A stretch of 64,000 nt of DNA from Streptomyces anulatus (GCF_000721175.1 NZ_JOEZ01000030.1:1-64000), one strand, 5' to 3'. Counted from the stretch's first letter, positions 8,745-18,099 are shown. The notes: generated by a model not told the origin, from the letters alone. A program made the numbers and translations.

Positions 8745-9353
8745 GTGCACGGAGGGGCCCTGACCGGCTGGCTGCTGGTGGCGTTGTGCGCGGTGAGCGG
8801 CGCCTACTGCCTGCTGCGTACCCGCGCGGGGACGCCGCAGGAGCGCCGCACCGCGCGCTCGGAGGCGCTCATGGGCTTCGGCATGGCGGCGATGGCCGTT
8901 CCCGCGGCGGCGCTGCCGCCCCCGGACTGGGCCTGGGCGGTGTACGCGGTGCTGTTCGGCGCGGCGGCGCTGCGCGCGCTGCGGCCCGCCCTGCGCGGCG
9001 GCCACCACCGGCACCACCTGGTCGGCTCGCTGGCCATGGTCTACATGGCCGTGGCGATGGCCCCGGCGGTCACGGGGAGCGGCGGGGGCGGGCATGCCGG
9101 GCACGGGGCGGGCGGAGGAGCCGGAGGCATACCCCTGCTGACCGGGGCGCTGCTCGTCTACTACACGTTCTACGTGCTGGGCTCGGCCGGCCGTCTGCTG
9201 CCCGGGACCGTCGTGGCCGCGGCCGGCGGCACGGGCGTCCCAGGCCGGGGCCCGCAGGGTTTCGGAGGCGGTATGGACGGCCGGCCCGAGCTCACGACGG
9301 CCTGCCGACTGACGATGGGCATCGGCATGTTCGTCATGCTGCTCACCCTGTGA
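8745..9353 (+). CDS. DUF5134-type membrane protein
   Basis: A 202-residue membrane protein with about six hydrophobic helices and a His/Gly-rich loop (GGGHAGHGAGGGAGG) between helices four and five. A short GGHHRHH block precedes helix four. These fit the actinobacterial DUF5134 family of unknown function, often linked to copper or peptidase genes. GTG at 8745 follows GGGGGAGG. The next gene, 97 bp downstream on the same strand, is an M56 peptidase. The His clusters could bind metal; this is inference. Confidence 0.72.
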   Translation: MHGGALTGWLLVALCAVSGAYCLLRTRAGTPQERRTARSEALMGFGMAAMAVPAAALPPPDWAWAVYAVLFGAAALRALRPALRGGHHRHHLVGSLAMVYMAVAMAPAVTGSGGGGHAGHGAGGGAGGIPLLTGALLVYYTFYVLGSAGRLLPGTVVAAAGGTGVPGRGPQGFGGGMDGRPELTTACRLTMGIGMFVMLLTL

Positions 9354-9450
9354 GACAGGAAGTGGGACAGAACCCCCGCCTAGCCGTGGCCTACGTCACT
9401 TGCCGGTCGAGGCCATACCCCGGCCGGCCCGCCCCTCCTAAGCTGAAGCC

Positions 9451-10386
9451 ATGCTGGTCTCCCTCGCGCTGCTGCTGCTCGGTGCACTGACCGCCCTGGT
9501 GACCCCGCGCCTGATGGCGCGCGCCCGGTGGCCGGAGCGCGAGCCGGTCGTGGCCCTGTGGGTCTGGCAGTGCGTGGTGGCCGGGGTGCTCCTGTCGTTC
9601 GCGCTGTCGATGACGTTGAGCGCGGCCGCCGCCTGGCAGGCGGTGCGCGGCCATGTCTTCGCCCCCGCCCCGCACGCCGTCGTCGAGGCGTACGCCCTGG
9701 CGGCGTACGGGCCGTGGTCGGCGGTCATCGCGGTGCTGCTGGCGCTGGGCGGGCTGTGGACCGGGGCGATGCTCCTGCGGGAGATCCGGCGGGCGCGGCG
9801 TCGCCGCAGGCAGCGTCGGGCGGAACTGCTGGTGCGTGCCCCGCTGATGCCTGGCGAGGAGCCCGGCGCCGACCGTCTCGTGGTGCTGGAGGGCGAGCGC
9901 CCCGATGCCTGGTGGCTGCCCGGCACGGCTCCGCAACTCGTCATCACCACCGCCGCGCTGGGCCGCCTGAAGGGCCGTCAGCTCGACGCGGTGCTCGCCC
10001 ATGAACAGGGGCACGCACAGGCCCGGCACGACTGGTTGCTGCACTGCTCGTCGGCGCTGGCCATCGGTTTCCCGCAGATCCCGGTGTTCGCCGCGTTCCG
10101 CGACGAGATGCACCGACTGGTCGAACTGGCCGCCGACGACGTGGCGTCACGCCGCTTCGGCCGGCTGACGACCGCACTCGCCCTGGTCGGACTCAACGAG
10201 GACCGTGGGGTGTTCGGCCCCTGCCCCACCCCGCAGGCCCAAGTGCCCCTCCGGGTAAACCGGTTGCTGGCCCCGGTCGACCGGCTGACGGCGGGCCGCA
10301 GGCTCCGGCTGACGGCCGCCGCCGCACTGGTGCCGGTCATCCCGGTGATCGTGACCTTCGTCCCGGGGCTCCGCGCACTGGGGTAG
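9451..10386 (+). CDS. M56 family membrane metallopeptidase
   Basis: A 311-residue integral membrane zinc peptidase of the BlaR1/M56 class. The zinc motif HEQGH is near residue 188, and ELAADDVASRR supplies the downstream glutamate. Hydrophobic helices occur near residues 3-22, 38-60 and 85-108, with one at the C-terminus. BlaR1-type sensors usually cleave a BlaI repressor, but no BlaI-like gene is adjacent here, so the target is unknown. Confidence 0.88.
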   Translation: MLVSLALLLLGALTALVTPRLMARARWPEREPVVALWVWQCVVAGVLLSFALSMTLSAAAAWQAVRGHVFAPAPHAVVEAYALAAYGPWSAVIAVLLALGGLWTGAMLLREIRRARRRRRQRRAELLVRAPLMPGEEPGADRLVVLEGERPDAWWLPGTAPQLVITTAALGRLKGRQLDAVLAHEQGHAQARHDWLLHCSSALAIGFPQIPVFAAFRDEMHRLVELAADDVASRRFGRLTTALALVGLNEDRGVFGPCPTPQAQVPLRVNRLLAPVDRLTAGRRLRLTAAAALVPVIPVIVTFVPGLRALG

Positions 10387-10458
10387 TCGTCGGCTCGCGG
10401 GGAACCGGCTCGGGCGCGGGGTTGGCCATCGGGCGGTGTCCTCCGCGAGGATCGCCCC

Positions 10459-11199
10459 ATGCCCTCCCCCCTCCCCCGCTCACCGAACCGCTCCCCCCTC
10501 CCCCGCTCGCCGGATCGCTCCCCCCGCACCGCGGCCGCCCGGTGGACCGGAGCCGTCGTCGCCGCGTCCGTGGTGCTGCTCGTGCTGGTGGCGGCGCGCT
10601 GGTCGCCACTGATGTCCCTGGACAGGACGGTGGCCGACGCGCTGCACCGGCACGCGGTGACCGATCCCCGTCTGGTCCAGGTGAACCGGGTACTGACGGA
10701 CTGGGTGTGGGATCCCTGGACCATGCGCGCCCTGATCGCGATGGCCGTGGTCGCCCTGTGGTGGCGGGGCGATCGCACGCTCGCCCTCTGGGTGGCCGCG
10801 ACGAGCCTGCTCACCTCCCTCCTCCAGCAGGGGCTGAAGGCCGCCGTGGACCGGGAGCGCCCACGGTGGCCCGATCCGGTGGACGCGGCCCACTACGCCG
10901 CCTTCCCCTCCGGGCACGCCATGACGGCCGTCGTGAGCTGCGGGCTGCTCGTCTGGGTGCTGCGGCTGTACGGTGCGGGCCCCGGCGCCCGGGGCGCGGC
11001 GCTGGCCGTGGCGGTGGTCTCGGCGGTCGGTGTGGCGGTGACCCGGGTGTATCTGGGGGTGCACTGGCTGACGGATGTGGTGGGCGGTGCGCTGCTGGGG
11101 GTGGCCGTGGTGGCGTTGAGCACCGCCGGGTACGCCCGGTACGCGGCGGCCCGGGCTCCGGCGGAGGAGGGAACCGGCCCCCGCGGGTCCGGGACCTGA
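10459..11199 (+). CDS. PAP2 family phosphatase
   Basis: A 246-residue membrane phosphatase with all three PAP2 motifs: KAAVDRERPRW (KX6RP), PSGHAM and SRX5H-like TRVYLGVHWLTDV. It probably dephosphorylates a lipid phosphate such as phosphatidate or undecaprenyl diphosphate. The N-terminus repeats a PRSPxRSP unit three times (PRSPNRSPLPRSPDRSP), an odd cytoplasmic tail of low complexity. Five or six transmembrane helices follow. Confidence 0.9.
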   Translation: MPSPLPRSPNRSPLPRSPDRSPRTAAARWTGAVVAASVVLLVLVAARWSPLMSLDRTVADALHRHAVTDPRLVQVNRVLTDWVWDPWTMRALIAMAVVALWWRGDRTLALWVAATSLLTSLLQQGLKAAVDRERPRWPDPVDAAHYAAFPSGHAMTAVVSCGLLVWVLRLYGAGPGARGAALAVAVVSAVGVAVTRVYLGVHWLTDVVGGALLGVAVVALSTAGYARYAAARAPAEEGTGPRGSGT

Positions 11200-11247
11200 G
11201 AAGGGCGCTCTTGCCGGCGCGGGGACGGACCGGGAAGGATCGCCCCC

Positions 11248-11943
11248 ATGGTGGTCAAGGGCGTGCTGTTCGACTTCTCGGGAACCCTGTTCCGTATCGA
11301 GCCCGTCCGGGACTGGTTCGCCGCTGTCCTGCGCGAGGAGGGCGTCGACGTCACCCCGGAGGATTTCGAGCGGTACGTGAGCGGGCTCACGGCGGCCGGC
11401 GCTCTCCCGGGCGGCCCGCCTCCGGTCCGGGTCCCGGAGCGGCTGACCGACGCCATGGCGCGCCGGGATCTGAGCGCCGCCCTGCACCGCGAGGCGTACA
11501 CCGGTCTGGCCCGGGGCGTCGCCCTGCCCGATCCGGGGCTGTACGACGCGCTGTACGACCGCCATATGCGGCCGGAGGCCTGGCAGCCCTACCCGGACGC
11601 CGCCGAGGTGCTGGCGGAGCTGCGGAGGGCGGGTGTCGCGGTCGGCGTGGTCAGCAACATCGGCTGGGACCTGCGCCCGGTCTTCCGCGCCCACGGGCTC
11701 GACGCCCTGGTCGACGCCTATGTCCTGTCCTTCGAGCACGGGCTCCGGAAGCCCGCCGCGGGACTGTTCCGTATCGGCTGCTCGCTGATCGGCAGGGATC
11801 CGGCGGACGTGGTCATGGTCGGTGACGACCGGAGGGCGGACGGGGGCGCGGCGGCCCTGGGCTGCGAGGTCCGGTTCGTGGACCATCTGCCGGTGCCGGA
11901 CCGGCCCGACGGCCTGCGTTCGCTGGGGCTGGTCCCACGCTGA
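11248..11943 (+). CDS. HAD-superfamily hydrolase with DxS motif I
   Basis: A 231-residue HAD hydrolase. Motif I reads FDFSGTLF: the nucleophilic Asp is present, but the second Asp of the canonical DxDGT is Ser. Motif II is the Ser in VVSNIGWD, motif III the Lys in LRKPAAG, and motif IV VMVGDDRRADGGAA. The change at motif I removes the usual general acid used by phosphatases. The enzyme may have another activity, as in haloacid dehalogenases. The helical cap lies around residues 20-110. Confidence 0.82.
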   Translation: MVVKGVLFDFSGTLFRIEPVRDWFAAVLREEGVDVTPEDFERYVSGLTAAGALPGGPPPVRVPERLTDAMARRDLSAALHREAYTGLARGVALPDPGLYDALYDRHMRPEAWQPYPDAAEVLAELRRAGVAVGVVSNIGWDLRPVFRAHGLDALVDAYVLSFEHGLRKPAAGLFRIGCSLIGRDPADVVMVGDDRRADGGAAALGCEVRFVDHLPVPDRPDGLRSLGLVPR

Positions 11944-12033
11944 AGCCCACAGCGGAAAAGGAAAATCGGGCCGGGGTGTGAGGCATATCCCGCCGCGGAA
12001 AGGGTAAGGACAGCCGCTCGTGGCCGTAGCCTG

Positions 12034-12216
12034 GTGGACATGTCCCCGATGTCGTCGCCCGTGTCCGCCCGTTCCGCAGCCGAGGTCAACGCGGAGATCC
12101 GCGACCTGTGGCAGCGTTCCGGCGGGTCTCTGACGCCACAGGACGAGGCGGAGTACCAGCGGCTGCTGGTGGAGTGGGCCGCCGCGACCGGCGGGAGCGC
12201 CCGCGCCGCCGCCTGA
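12034..12216 (+). CDS. Small conserved-looking hypothetical protein
   Basis: A 60-residue acidic protein with an amphipathic core AAEVNAEIRDLWQRSGGSLTP, here cited as AAEVNAEIRDLW plus QRSGGSLTP, followed by DEAEYQRLLVEWAAAT. Codon usage (G/C at third positions) fits a real Streptomyces gene. An ATG six bases later is an alternative start. I do not recognise a function. It sits alone between the HAD gene and a convergent secreted-protein gene. Confidence 0.55.
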   Translation: MDMSPMSSPVSARSAAEVNAEIRDLWQRSGGSLTPQDEAEYQRLLVEWAAATGGSARAAA

Positions 12217-12260
12217 CCGTCGCACCCCCGGCGCCCACGCCGAAGGCGGGAGCGGAGATC

Positions 12261-12302
12261 GCGCCCGATCCGGCGATCCCCCGCGTCGCCGGATCCGGGC
12301 GC
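12261..12302. terminator. Hairpin after the small hypothetical gene
   Basis: A 16-base arm GCGCCCGATCCGGCGA pairs with TCGCCGGATCCGGGCGC across a 9-base loop with one bulged base. It lies 44 bp past the stop at 12216. Confidence 0.6.
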
Positions 12303-12432
12303 ACCCTCGGCGTGCCACGTGGGACACGGCCGCGGACCGCGCCGGGGACCGGAGTTGTCGAGTCCGCCGTCGCAGGGATCCAGCATGTCCCCACCCGGCT
12401 CATCGGTCAATGAATTTCCGGCTCCACACGCA

Positions 12433-12484
12433 CCGGGGCCGGTGCCGCACGGGCGGATGACCGCCCGGGAGACACCGGCCCCGG
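12433..12484 (-). terminator. Nested hairpin after the LVIVD-repeat gene
   Basis: An outer 12-bp stem (CCGGGGCCGGTG with CACCGGCCCCGG) encloses an inner 7-bp hairpin (CGGGCGG-ATGA-CCGCCCG at 12450-12467). It lies about 40 bp beyond the minus-strand stop at 12522. Confidence 0.65.
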
Positions 12485-12521
12485 AATGCGTGACGCGTCG
12501 GCTACGGGAACCGCTGACGGA

Positions 12522-14015
12522 TCAGCGGTCGAAGTAGTCCGGCTGCGTCTGCACGTTGAGCTCGTCCAGCTTGACCCGCTTGGCCGGGTCGGTGCGCTTG
12601 TCGTCGAGCTTCAGCACGTCGAAGCCCTTGGCGATGTCGCTGGAGTAGATGTGGCCGTTGTAGTAGTACGCCGACCAGGGGCCGGCCGTGGTGACCTGGT
12701 CGAGGGTGACCGGGCCGCGCTCGAAGAAGGCGATCTCCTCGGGCTTGGCCGAGTCGGTGAAGTCCCATACGGAGATGCCGCCCTGGTACCAGGCCTGGAC
12801 CATCAGGTCGCGGCCCTTAACCGGGATGATCGAGCCGTTGTGGGCGACGCAGACCTCGGCGTCGGCCTGGTGACGGTCGATCTTGAAGTAGCTGCGGAAG
12901 ACCAGCTTGCGCTCGTCGCCCTCGCCGACGATGTCGTAGATGCCGTCGGCGCCCCGCTCGGGACCGATCTCCTCGTTGCAGGTGGCAGCGCCGCCGCCAC
13001 CGAGCTCGTCGGTGAAGACGACCTTGTTCGCACCCTGGTTGAAGGTCGCCGAGTGCCAGAACGCGAAGTTCACGTTGTCCTGCACCCGGTCGATGATCTT
13101 CGGCCGCTCCGGGTCCTCGATGGAGAACAGCAGACCGTCACCCATGCAGGCTCCGGCCGCGAGGTTTCTGGACGGCAGCACCGTGATGTCGTGGCAGCCC
13201 GTCGTCTTGGAGACGCCCGGGTTCTCCGGCGCACCCGGGTTGCCGCCGTCCGGGAAGAGCACCGGGAAGTTGACGATCCGGGCCTTCTGGGGCGCCTTGA
13301 CCGGCACCTTGATGATGGAGATCCCGTCGTGCGGCGGCCGGCAGTCCGGGAACGTCTCGTTGGGCGAGTACGAGGAGACGTACACGTACACGTTCTTCTT
13401 GCCGTCCGGCACCAGGGTGTGCGTGTGGGAACCGCAGGCGGTCTCCACGGCGGCGATGTACTTCGGCTGCCGCTTGTTGCTGATGTCGAAGATCTTCATG
13501 CCCTCCCAGGAGGACTTCTCCGTGGCGGGCTGGGAGGTGCTGGAGCAGGAGTCGTCGCTGCGCGAGGAGTCCGTCGACAGGAACAGCAGGTTCCCGGAGA
13601 CCGAGATGTCGTTCTGCGAGCCGGGGCAGAGGACCTGGGAGACCGTCCTGGGCTTCTTCGGCTTGCTGATGTCGTAGATGACGAAGCCGTCGTAGTTGCC
13701 GACGTAGGCGTACTTGCCCTGGAACGAGAGGTCCGTGTTGGTGCCCTGGAGGGCGCCCTTCGGCACGTTCGTCAGGTGCTTGATGTTCGAGCTGTGGACG
13801 ATCTCGTCCACGCCGGGTATGTCACCGCCGGCTATCGCGGCCCTGGCCTCGGCCTGCTCGCTCCTGGTGACGGAACCGCGGTCGGCCGGGGCGTCGCCCG
13901 GGTCGGGGGTCGCGGCCGCTGTGGTGGCCGTCAGCAGCGTGGCGAGCAGTCCGGCTGCGGCTGCCACCGCGCCCAGACGTCTGCGCCGCACGCGGGTGGT
14001 GTGCAACGAGGTCAC
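12522..14015 (-). CDS. Secreted LVIVD-repeat beta-propeller protein
   Basis: A 497-residue exported protein. It has a signal peptide with an arginine-rich n-region (TTRVRRRRLG), a hydrophobic core to about residue 32 and an ATPDPGD cleavage region. The mature part contains LVIVD-like repeats such as YAYVGNYDGFVIYDISKPKK, MKIFDISNKRQP and GGISVWDFTD, a predicted beta-propeller. GTG at 14015 follows GGGAGGACG; longer starts lack such a site. The gene is divergent from a DUF305 lipoprotein gene. Function is not established; a surface scaffold or metal-linked role is guesswork. Confidence 0.85.
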   Translation of the reverse strand: MTSLHTTRVRRRRLGAVAAAAGLLATLLTATTAAATPDPGDAPADRGSVTRSEQAEARAAIAGGDIPGVDEIVHSSNIKHLTNVPKGALQGTNTDLSFQGKYAYVGNYDGFVIYDISKPKKPRTVSQVLCPGSQNDISVSGNLLFLSTDSSRSDDSCSSTSQPATEKSSWEGMKIFDISNKRQPKYIAAVETACGSHTHTLVPDGKKNVYVYVSSYSPNETFPDCRPPHDGISIIKVPVKAPQKARIVNFPVLFPDGGNPGAPENPGVSKTTGCHDITVLPSRNLAAGACMGDGLLFSIEDPERPKIIDRVQDNVNFAFWHSATFNQGANKVVFTDELGGGGAATCNEEIGPERGADGIYDIVGEGDERKLVFRSYFKIDRHQADAEVCVAHNGSIIPVKGRDLMVQAWYQGGISVWDFTDSAKPEEIAFFERGPVTLDQVTTAGPWSAYYYNGHIYSSDIAKGFDVLKLDDKRTDPAKRVKLDELNVQTQPDYFDR

Positions 14016-14193
14016 TGCGTCCTCCCTTGTATCCGTTCGAGGTCGCGAACGGTTCATGAACCCCCGGCAGTATCGTCCCTCCCATGTACACATCAACAGA
14101 TGGCAACACAGACGTAATGAAAGTCTTTGATCTTCGGCCGGTGGAAGCGTGTCAGGACGGTCTGCAACAAACCATGTGGCACAGGAGGTCGCC
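14016..14193. promoter_or_regulatory. Divergent promoter region of the LVIVD and DUF305 genes
   Basis: The 178-bp region separates two divergent export-linked genes. It contains an inverted repeat CCGTTCG (14033-14039) / CGAACGG (14046-14052) close to the LVIVD gene, which could be an operator. The stretch 14090-14140 is markedly AT-richer than its surroundings, as expected of promoter DNA. Confidence 0.4.
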
Positions 14194-14862
14194 GTGTTGA
14201 TCCATCGCCGGTCCGCAGCTCTGCGCTCAACCGCTCTCGCGGCGACGGCGGTTGCCGCCGTGCTCGTCCTGGGAGCCTGTGACGCGGACAGCGGTGACGG
14301 AACGTCGGACAAGGCCAAGGACGCCGGTCCGGGCGTGGTCGCGCCCGGCAGACCGGGCGAGCCCGCCCGGACGCTCTCCGCCGAGGAGGCCGTCGAGGAG
14401 GCCGGTCAGGACACCGCCAACTCCGCGGACTTCCGCTACGCGCAGATGATGATCGAGCACCACGGGCAGGCGCTCGTGATGACCGAACTCGTCCCGGAAC
14501 GGGCCTCCTCCTCCACCGTCAAGCGGCTCGCCGAGCGCATATCGGCCGGTCAGAAGCCGGAGATCGGCGCGATGGAGGGATGGCTGAAAAGGAACGGCGG
14601 CGACAAGCGCAAGCAGCACCACGACCACACCGGGATGCCCGGTATGGCGACCGACGCCCAGCTGAAAAAGCTGCGCGCCGCCGAGGGCAAGGCCTTCGAC
14701 AAGTTCTTCCTGGAGCTGATGATCACCCACCACCAGGGGGCGATCACCATGGCCACGGAGGCGCTGACCGAGGGGAACGACGTCATCGTCGAGGAGATGG
14801 CGAGCGACGTCGTCGCCCAGCAGACCGTGGAGATCAACCGGATGCGGTCGCTGATGACCTGA
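14194..14862 (+). CDS. DUF305 family lipoprotein
   Basis: A 222-residue exported lipoprotein. The lipobox is LVLGAC, with the Cys near residue 28. The DUF305 domain carries two repeats of the same His motif, MMIEHHGQALVMTE and LMITHHQGAITMATEA, in a four-helix ferritin-like arrangement. The linker is His-rich (KQHHDHTGMPGM), suggesting metal binding, perhaps copper. GTG at 14194 follows ACAGGAGG; the longer open frame is not supported. Confidence 0.88.
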   Translation: MLIHRRSAALRSTALAATAVAAVLVLGACDADSGDGTSDKAKDAGPGVVAPGRPGEPARTLSAEEAVEEAGQDTANSADFRYAQMMIEHHGQALVMTELVPERASSSTVKRLAERISAGQKPEIGAMEGWLKRNGGDKRKQHHDHTGMPGMATDAQLKKLRAAEGKAFDKFFLELMITHHQGAITMATEALTEGNDVIVEEMASDVVAQQTVEINRMRSLMT

Positions 14863-14929
14863 GCCCGTCCACTGCCCCGATCCGCCCTTCGGTGCCATCC
14901 TGGAAGGAACTTCCGGGAAGAGGTGCGCC

Positions 14930-16354
14930 GTGCTCTCCGTCGCCGTCGTCGGTTCCGGTCCCAGTGGGGTCTACACCGCCCAGGCCCTGCTCCAGCAGTC
15001 GCTCGTGCCCGACGTGCGCGTGCACGTCCTGGACCGGCTGCCCACCCCGTACGGACTCGTGCGGTACGGGGTGGCCCCCGACCACGAGAAGATCAAGTCG
15101 CTGCAGAACAGTCTGCGGGCGGTGCTGGAGGACGAGCGGGTCACCTTCGTGGGCAACGTCGGCGTCGGCGGGGCCGATGGAGCCGGTGGGGTCTCCCCCG
15201 CCCGGCTCGCGGAGCTGTACCACGCGGTCGTCTACTGCGTGGGAGCGTCGGCGGACCGCCGGATGGCGGTACCGGGCGAGGGTCTGCCGGGCAGCTACTC
15301 CGCCACCCGCTTCGTCTCCTGGTACAGCGCCCACCCGGACGTCGGCGCCGACCCGTTCGCCCTGGACGCCCGCTCGGCCGTCGTGATCGGCGTGGGCAAC
15401 GTGGCGGTCGACGTGGCCCGGATCCTGGCGCGCGGCGCCGACGAACTGCGGACCACCGACGTGCCCCGCGCCGCGCTGAGCGCGCTGGAGGCCAGCCGGG
15501 TGCGCGATGTGCACATCGTGGGCCGACGGGGCCCCTCCCAGGCCCGGTTCACCACCAGGGAACTGCGGGAGCTGGGGGCGCTGCCCGGGGCGCGGGTCGT
15601 CGTCGACCCGGCGGAGCTCGCGCTCGACCCGGCGTACGCGGCTCCGGACGGCCTGCCGGGGTCGCCCCCGCTGCCCGCCGTGGTGCGGCGGAACCTGGCG
15701 GTCCTGCGCGGCTGGTCGGCGGGCGGGACGGCGGACACCGTGCCGGAGGGGGCGCCGGGCGCGGCTCCGGGCGGGTCCGAGGCCGCGCGCCGGATCCGGC
15801 TGCGGTTCTTCCTGCGGCCGGTGGAACTGCTGGAGCGCGCCGGTCGGGTCGCCGGGGTGCGGTTCGCCCGGACGGCTCCGGACGGTGCGGGCGGGGTCCA
15901 GGACACCGGCGCGTACGAGGACGTCGAGGCGCAACTGGTCCTGCGGGCCGTCGGCTACCGCGGGGTGGAGCTGCCGGGGCTGCCCTTCGACCCGGTGCGC
16001 GGCACGGTGCCGCACGTGGCGGGCCGGGTGCTGCGGGACGGAGTGCCGTCGCCGGGTGAGTACGTGGCGGGGTGGATCAAGCGGGGGCCGACCGGGGTGA
16101 TCGGATCGAACCGCTCGTGCGCCAAGGAGACGGTGGCCTCGCTCCTGGAGGACGCCGCCGCGCTGACGCGGCGTACGGCGGCGGACGATCCGCTGGCCGT
16201 GCTCCGGGAGTGGGGGCTGCGGCCGGTGGAGTGGGCCGGCTGGCTGTCGATCGAGCGCGCGGAGGCGGAGCTGGGCCGTTCGCTGGGGCGTGGCCCGGTG
16301 AAGATTCCCGACTGGCCTGGGCTGCTGGCGGCGGCCCGGGACGCGGACCGCTGA
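14930..16354 (+). CDS. Ferredoxin/adrenodoxin-type NADP reductase (FprA-like)
   Basis: A 474-residue FAD flavoprotein of the adrenodoxin reductase/FprA group, passing electrons between NADPH and ferredoxin, often for P450s. FAD binding is at VAVVGSGPSGVYTAQ (residues 4-18). RLPTPYGLVRYGVAPDH is the family signature, VVIGVGNVAVDVARIL the NADP-binding site, and GWIKRGPTGVIGSN the conserved C-terminal loop. It starts with GTG at 14930 behind GGAAGAGG. No ferredoxin or P450 gene is adjacent. Confidence 0.92.
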   Translation: MLSVAVVGSGPSGVYTAQALLQQSLVPDVRVHVLDRLPTPYGLVRYGVAPDHEKIKSLQNSLRAVLEDERVTFVGNVGVGGADGAGGVSPARLAELYHAVVYCVGASADRRMAVPGEGLPGSYSATRFVSWYSAHPDVGADPFALDARSAVVIGVGNVAVDVARILARGADELRTTDVPRAALSALEASRVRDVHIVGRRGPSQARFTTRELRELGALPGARVVVDPAELALDPAYAAPDGLPGSPPLPAVVRRNLAVLRGWSAGGTADTVPEGAPGAAPGGSEAARRIRLRFFLRPVELLERAGRVAGVRFARTAPDGAGGVQDTGAYEDVEAQLVLRAVGYRGVELPGLPFDPVRGTVPHVAGRVLRDGVPSPGEYVAGWIKRGPTGVIGSNRSCAKETVASLLEDAAALTRRTAADDPLAVLREWGLRPVEWAGWLSIERAEAELGRSLGRGPVKIPDWPGLLAAARDADR

Positions 16355-16402
16355 GGGGCACCCGGCGCTTTCGCATCCACCGCTGGGCGACGCCCCGCTC
16401 TC

Positions 16403-17143
16403 TCACTCCCGGGTCGCCACCACCAGCCGGGCGCGGGGGCTGCCGTCGGGGCGCAGGCCCAGTTCGGTCAGCGGCAGCAGCCGCACGACGAATCCTGCCT
16501 GTGTCAGGTCCTCCAGCACGTCGCCGAGCCGGAACGTGCGGTAGTACATGATGAACCGCGGCCGCCACAGGGCGTTGCGCACCCGCATCGCGGCGTCGAA
16601 GCCGAACAGCGACCAGTAGGCGCGCGATCCCACCGGGGGCGGTGCGCCGATCGGGAAGACGAACTGTCCGCCCGGCCGGAGGGATCCGTACACCTCGGCG
16701 AAGAGGCCGAAGCGTTCGGCGGGCAGGAAGTGGCCGAACGCGCCGAAGCTCAGGGCGAGATCGAAGGCGGGCGCGAAGGGCAGCGAGCGGGCGTCGGCCC
16801 GTACCCAGTCCACGTCCGGCCCCTCGCCCCCGGGCGGGAAGGCGGCCTTGGCCTCGGCGAGCATGCCCGCGCTGAAGTCGACCCCGACCGCCCGTTCCCG
16901 GCACAGCCGCCGGAGTACGCCCACGCCCGCCCCGGTGCCGCAGCAGACGTCGAGGCCGGTGTCGAAGGGGCCGAGCTCGCGCACCGCCCGGGTGACGGCG
17001 TCGAGCACGCGGTCGGGTGTGCGGTAGGGCGTCCGGTCGAACTTCGGGGCGAGGAGGTCGTATCCGCGCTCGGTCGAGGAGAGCGCCTGGACGGCCAGTT
17101 CGCGCACGGTGGGGCCCTGCTCGGGGCCCTGTTCGGTGAACAT
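16403..17143 (-). CDS. Class I SAM-dependent methyltransferase
   Basis: A 246-residue methyltransferase. Motif I is GLDVCCGTGAGVGVL, with the acidic loop at VGVDFSAGML, and the post-I region is ADARSLPFAPAFDLALSF. It resembles UbiE/methyltransferase-11-type enzymes. The substrate cannot be predicted. GTG and ATG codons are adjacent at the start; I use the ATG at 17143, behind AGGGTGG. Confidence 0.85.
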   Translation of the reverse strand: MFTEQGPEQGPTVRELAVQALSSTERGYDLLAPKFDRTPYRTPDRVLDAVTRAVRELGPFDTGLDVCCGTGAGVGVLRRLCRERAVGVDFSAGMLAEAKAAFPPGGEGPDVDWVRADARSLPFAPAFDLALSFGAFGHFLPAERFGLFAEVYGSLRPGGQFVFPIGAPPPVGSRAYWSLFGFDAAMRVRNALWRPRFIMYYRTFRLGDVLEDLTQAGFVVRLLPLTELGLRPDGSPRARLVVATRE

Positions 17144-17222
17144 CACGCGCCACCCTACCGGCGCGGCGCACCCCGTGCGGCCGGTCGTGGCGGCAGTGCG
17201 GGGGGCCTGGCGCGTCGGGGCG

Positions 17223-17627
17223 TCAACGGCCTCCGGCGCGTCGCCGCTTGAGGGTGATGGCCGTATCGGCGGCGTACGCCTGGGTCCAGCTGCGGCCGGC
17301 GCCGGACCTCCAGGTGACGTGGACCGTGGAGCCGTCGGTCCGGGCGCTCTCCACGGTCATGGCCCGGTCGCCGTCGCGCACGTCGCCGCGGCGCAGTTGG
17401 TTCGCCATGACCGTGACGGGGCGCTCCCCCGGCGCGTTCTCGGTCTCCTCGGCCGCCCGGAGGAGTACGGCGGCCAGCTCGCGGGCCGCCTCGGGGGCGC
17501 AGGACCAGACGAGCTCGCCGGCCGGGGGCGAGAGCCGGATGCCGACGCGGGGATCCGGGCCGACCTCGCCCGCGGTGACCGTGACCGGCACGGGGTGGCC
17601 GTCGGCGTCCGTGATCCCGCTGCCCAT
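17223..17627 (-). CDS. Hypothetical protein
   Basis: A 134-residue soluble protein with mainly beta-strand character (VPVTVTAGEVGPDPRVGIRL, then TVHVTWRSGAGRSW). ATG at 17627 follows GAGGAGACG, so translation looks genuine. I do not recognise the family. It lies 80 bp from the methyltransferase gene on the same strand and might share its transcript. Confidence 0.6.
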   Translation of the reverse strand: MGSGITDADGHPVPVTVTAGEVGPDPRVGIRLSPPAGELVWSCAPEAARELAAVLLRAAEETENAPGERPVTVMANQLRRGDVRDGDRAMTVESARTDGSTVHVTWRSGAGRSWTQAYAADTAITLKRRRAGGR

Positions 17628-18099
17628 CGTCGTCTCCTCGGTGTCCCCTGACCGTTCCCGGGCCTCCGTCCGGCCCCGGTGCGGCCTCTCCTCGGGCCTC
17701 CGCCAGCATGTCAGCACCCGGTGGCGGGACGCGCGGGCGGGCCCCGTGCGGGCCGGGTCCGCGCGGCCGGGCGGCGTCTGGTCCGGTAGACGTCGAGGCG
17801 GCCACACCTGTCGAACCTGCCGTGCGCCGCGGGCCGTTCGGCGTGGACGCGGGCGTCGGCCAGGTGGCCGGCGTCGCCCCGGTCCAGCGCGACGGAGCGG
17901 GCGTTTCCCGACAGGCGAGGGCAGGCGCTTTCCACCCTTCTCGAACGCCTGGGCCGCCGCCGGACACCGGTCAAGGGCGGCGGGGGCGGCCAGGGCGGTG
18001 GGGCGGCCAGGGCGGTGGGCGTGTGCGCGGGCCACTGTCAGCGGTCGGGTGCAAACTGGCACTGTTCCGGCACAACGGCGTATCGGGAGGTTCAGCACC
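17628..18099. other. 472-bp divergent intergenic region, no gene recognised
   Basis: It separates the minus-strand hypothetical gene from the plus-strand BNR-repeat gene. Open frames here have no plausible start or homology I can see. Near 17983-18017 the unit GGGGCGGCCAGGGCGGTG occurs twice in direct tandem. Promoters for both genes are presumably here but are not readable. Confidence 0.5.

Noticed and set aside
12522..14318. Long 598-codon version of the LVIVD-repeat protein
   Set aside because: The extension runs through the divergent promoter. The GTG at 14015 has a strong ribosome site and is followed directly by a signal peptide.
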